Source of the DNA: Acidobacteriota bacterium
Lineage (GTDB): Bacteria; Acidobacteriota; Terriglobia; UBA7540
Assembly: GCA_021817045.1 (NCBI GenBank)
Contig: JAKAWG010000047.1
Coordinates: 1-41,265 of the forward strand
Length of the DNA stretch: 41,265 nucleotides
Direction of reading: 5' to 3'
Both the position numbers and the translations under genes were made by a program. Below, piece by piece: positions 38,973 through 41,265 of this stretch (positions within the stretch are counted from its first letter, which is position 1; every line of letters starts with the position of its first letter). The notes below the pieces were generated by a model. It saw nothing but the letters and a program-made list of their open reading frames with translations. It had not been told where the DNA came from and did no database searches.

Positions 38973-39018
38973 ACCGGCAACGCTCAAGGGTCTGCGCCTC
39001 GGAACCCTGATACGGCGG

Positions 39019-40032
39019 ATGCGCCCCGCACTATTTGGCCGGGTTGCACGTTCAGCCGCGCACGAGACGCGGGCAATTAATCTTCGCTCGCTGCGCGACG
39101 CGCAGATCGCCGACTTCAAGACGAACATTCTCCCTGCAGGCGCGGCGGACGGGGTGGTCACCTGGGTCCGTTTGGATAACCTCCCGGTGATGAGCCGCCT
39201 CATGGTCATCCGGCGCGGGCAAGGAATGGCTTCGAGTTACGACTGTTGCATTTGCTCGTGCCCAAACAGCTTTCAAGCGGTAGAGGTGCCCAACAACGGC
39301 GGCTACGGATTCGCTTTCCTTCCCGGAGCCGCCGAGAATTTCAGCGCGACGGCGGTTTACGTCGATTGCAACGACGCACCGTACTATTACGATGTCACCG
39401 ACGTGGCCACGTGGATGTCCAGCAGCACGTCGATCGCGACCGTGGAGACCTACGGCGATTCTTCGCCGGGTCTGATGACGGCCGTCGCCGGGGGGCAAAC
39501 GACGATCTCTGCTTTCTATTGGGACGCTCAGTATACCTACGATTATTCCTCCGGTAGCTGTCAGGCAACCCAGGTGCAGGAGAACGGCTATTGTCCCATT
39601 ACGGTGCAGGTGCCAACCAGCCTGAAGTACATTGGAACCGTCTCGCAGGGAGCGATCACCAGTTGCACGGTCACGATCAACGGAAACAACTATCCTGGCG
39701 CCGGCTGGACGCGCGAAATTACTTGGCAGGTCCTCGACCAGTACGGCCAGCCCATCCTGTACTCGGGCCTTCAGCCTAGCGACTCCCTGGCTAACGCAGG
39801 CGGTACGAACACGTGCGCATTTCCAGCGAGCGGCGGTAAGACGGGAACGGGTAACACGGGCTCCAACGGCGAGTTCCCTGACACGTACTCCATATGCTCT
39901 ACCGCATGTGTCAATGGGGGGAGTTGTCAGTCTACCGAGAACCAGTCTTGGACTGTGTCAGGCACGGCGCTGACCAGTGACGTAAAAAAGGTGGTGTACA
40001 CTTGCAGCGGCATAACCATCAACGGACAGTGA
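39019..40032 (+). CDS. Leaderless orphan module with exchanged C-terminus (337 aa)
   Basis: Residues about 15-195 repeat the HETRAINLRSLRDAQ, SSYDCCICSCPNSF and BIG2-like region of the upstream secreted protein almost exactly. From PITVQVPTSLKYIG onward the protein is unrelated to the M15 domain: about 140 Gly/Ser/Thr-rich residues with several cysteines (SICSTACVNGGSCQ) and no recognised fold. There is no signal peptide. ATG 39019 is the first start in a frame open from 38950 and has only a poor ribosome site (GGCGG). It may be a silent cassette, a gene fragment after duplication, or expressed by read-through. Confidence 0.65.
   Translation: MRPALFGRVARSAAHETRAINLRSLRDAQIADFKTNILPAGAADGVVTWVRLDNLPVMSRLMVIRRGQGMASSYDCCICSCPNSFQAVEVPNNGGYGFAFLPGAAENFSATAVYVDCNDAPYYYDVTDVATWMSSSTSIATVETYGDSSPGLMTAVAGGQTTISAFYWDAQYTYDYSSGSCQATQVQENGYCPITVQVPTSLKYIGTVSQGAITSCTVTINGNNYPGAGWTREITWQVLDQYGQPILYSGLQPSDSLANAGGTNTCAFPASGGKTGTGNTGSNGEFPDTYSICSTACVNGGSCQSTENQSWTVSGTALTSDVKKVVYTCSGITINGQ
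39051..39606 (+). repeat. Duplicated coding module, copy B
   Basis: Copy of 36962-37515. Protein differences cluster in the first 30 residues (ADFKTNILPAGAADG against ADFKKNQIPADATDG); the following stretch of about 145 residues has only a handful of changes. Many codons differ only in third positions, consistent with a duplication that is recent or kept similar by gene conversion. Confidence 0.9.
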
Positions 40033-40051
40033 CACCGTTTGGAGGGAGTCT

Positions 40052-40825
40052 ATGAGGCGGGAGAGCGGAGGTGCGTTCCGGGGATGGTTCATTCTGGCAG
40101 CGCTCGCCTTCGCGCAGTTGCACGCTGCCTGCCCGGCCTCCGCCTCGGCGGGCCGAGCAACTTTGCAGGAGATATTGAACGCGCCAGTCAAGAACTTCGA
40201 AAGCAATAAGTCCCTCGTCCCAACGTTGATAGAAATCTCCAGCATATACCACGTTCCGATGGGCATCGAGATGGTCACGCCGGCAGCCGTCCACTCGCCT
40301 GTCGTCGTAGAGCTGAGGGATGGCAGCGTCGCGGAGCTGCTTGACCGCTGCACACGCTCTCTGCCTGGATATCGTTGGGCTGTGGAGGACGGAGTGGTGG
40401 ACGTCTATGGTCCCAGCGAAAGAGCGTGGGAGCTAAACCTGCTCAATTTCGTTGTCCCAAGGATCAAGATACATGAGGGCACACTTAACCGCGTGAACGC
40501 CGTGCTCAGGATGTCTATCCCGGCCAGGCTCCCCGCGCGATACAGTTCGATCCCCCCCGGCAAGGTCTTCAGCACCGTTGGCGACAGCCCTGGCGTCGGG
40601 AGTTTGGAAGGGCATCCCCTTGACTTTGAGGCCCGGGGCCAGACCGTGAGGACAATCCTCAACAGGATCGTCGCACTCTCAAAGGGGAAGGTTATCTGGG
40701 TCGCTCGCGTTCCGCCTGCGGGCCTGTCGAGCTCCCCAAACGCCGGCTTATGGCTTCTCGCGCCCCCCGTCGCGAGCGCGATCGTTCCCCACCTTGAGCC
40801 GTCCTTGCTGAGCAAGGAAAAATAA
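40052..40825 (+). CDS. Secreted protein with STN-like domain (257 aa)
   Basis: GGAGGGAG at 40041-40048 is followed by ATG 40052, 19 bp after the orphan module. A signal peptide (GWFILAALAFAQLHAACPASA) precedes a domain that resembles the secretin/TonB N-terminal short domain: VPMGIEMVTPAAVHSPVVVE and DGSVAELLDRCTRSLPGYRW, followed by VEDGVVDVYGP. The remaining 130 residues are not recognised. It holds the same place relative to the orphan module as the HEAT-like gene to the M15 gene. Confidence 0.7.
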   Translation: MRRESGGAFRGWFILAALAFAQLHAACPASASAGRATLQEILNAPVKNFESNKSLVPTLIEISSIYHVPMGIEMVTPAAVHSPVVVELRDGSVAELLDRCTRSLPGYRWAVEDGVVDVYGPSERAWELNLLNFVVPRIKIHEGTLNRVNAVLRMSIPARLPARYSSIPPGKVFSTVGDSPGVGSLEGHPLDFEARGQTVRTILNRIVALSKGKVIWVARVPPAGLSSSPNAGLWLLAPPVASAIVPHLEPSLLSKEK

Positions 40826-41265
40826 GCGGGTAGCGCGGGGCTGATGCGGCTCATCTGCTGCCTCCGCCGCGGCGGGTAGCGCACCTCAGCCTTTGATGCC
40901 GTGCGACCTGTGCACCCTCTGCCATTTGACCAAGCCTCCGCTTCAGCCGCGCGCGACGCGGGCGATCAATCCTCGCTCGCTGCGCGACGCTCAGATTGCC
41001 GACCTTAAGAAGAGGGGTAGGGCATCCGCGCCTGGGACTCTGCGGCCTTTCGACGGCTGCGCCATATAATACGCCGGGGGCCATACACCGCGCTTTTTGC
41101 GATGGGTGCGATCACGATGATTGGCCTATAGGGAGGATAGTCGAGCATGTCGCTTTGCGACACCCCGCAGGATGAGAACCCGCCTCCTCCCCGCGCCAAA
41201 ATAAGTGTCTCATTTGTCTCACGCGTCTCCACTGTCTCATTCGGCTGTGGCAAGATGAACGCTGT
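40826..41265. other. Non-coding end of window with eroded module start
   Basis: No complete gene is seen in these 440 bp. The short direct repeat GCGGGTAGCGC occurs at about 40827 and 40873. The third copy of the module start lies at 40941-41013. The rest, to the window end, shows nothing recognisable. Confidence 0.5.
40941..41013 (+). repeat. Eroded third copy of the module start
   Basis: These 73 bp align without gaps to 36961-37033 with roughly 87 percent identity by eye, reading ATRAINPRSLRDAQIADLKK in the matching frame. Similarity starts at the same CTTCAGCCG boundary as in the other copies and stops after AAGAAGA. It is too short to encode anything; it marks another past duplication or recombination. 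Confidence 0.8.

Noticed and set aside
40880-40940. Minus-strand stretch resembling a tRNA D-arm (TCAAATGGCAGAG)
   Set aside because: A plausible D-arm and a 4-bp anticodon-like stem can be drawn, but there is no T-arm (GTTCRA) and position 33 is not T. Probably chance.

Overview
The window looks like a chromosomal segment from a GC-rich soil- or sediment-type bacterium, most likely an Acidobacteriota member of the Solibacter/Bryobacter kind. This is inferred from the gene style: Tat-exported sugar enzymes, large secreted proteins of unknown function, and a UxuA-like enzyme, GH116, GHL6-type hydrolase and RhaT together with a mreBCD cell-shape operon. No rRNA, tRNA or CRISPR array was found, so taxonomy rests on protein content only.

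Region 1 (1-13.2 kb) is accessory and strongly decayed. It starts with a tyrosine recombinase remnant and an enolase-superfamily dehydratase broken by frameshifts. Intact genes (UxuA-like protein, ThDP-dependent acetolactate-synthase-like enzyme, Gfo/Idh/MocA oxidoreductase) alternate with damaged ones (a GH116 glycosidase with one frameshift; a GHL6/beta-galactosidase-trimerisation hydrolase with two TGA stops and one frameshift; a stranded Tat leader). It ends in three transposase remnants of different families (IS5/IS1182-like, IS110, IS1634-like). The theme is sugar and sugar-acid catabolism.

Region 2 (13.5-20.5 kb) is a compact central-carbon cluster on the plus strand: citrate synthase, isocitrate dehydrogenase, malate dehydrogenase, a four-subunit 2-oxoacid:ferredoxin oxidoreductase (delta-alpha-beta-gamma order, genes overlapping) and an FmdB-type zinc ribbon. 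It would carry oxaloacetate and acetyl-CoA through to succinyl-CoA with ferredoxin as electron acceptor.

Region 3 (20.7-28 kb) holds a YwiC-like membrane protein, a class II aldolase with unusual helical extensions at both ends, a three-gene operon of exported proteins of unknown function, a tandem universal stress protein and a RhaT-type rhamnose/H+ symporter. Aldolase and RhaT suggest deoxysugar use.

Region 4 (28.3-35.5 kb, minus strand) is mreB-mreC-mreD followed by a 652-residue coiled-coil membrane protein, with queD and a DinG-family helicase upstream.

Region 5 (35.6-41.3 kb) is the most unusual. A secreted modular protein ends in an M15 peptidase domain and overlaps a gene for a secreted HEAT-repeat-like protein. 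Then comes a leaderless partial copy of the first gene: about 555 bp nearly identical, then a completely different C-terminus, followed by another secreted-protein gene. A third, eroded copy starts at the same module boundary. The layout (full-length gene, C-terminal exchange, orphan module, small partner genes) resembles polymorphic-toxin or exchangeable-tip loci, but no toxin or immunity function can be shown from sequence alone. The gaps 3203-3483 and 5029-5320 hold nothing I recognise.
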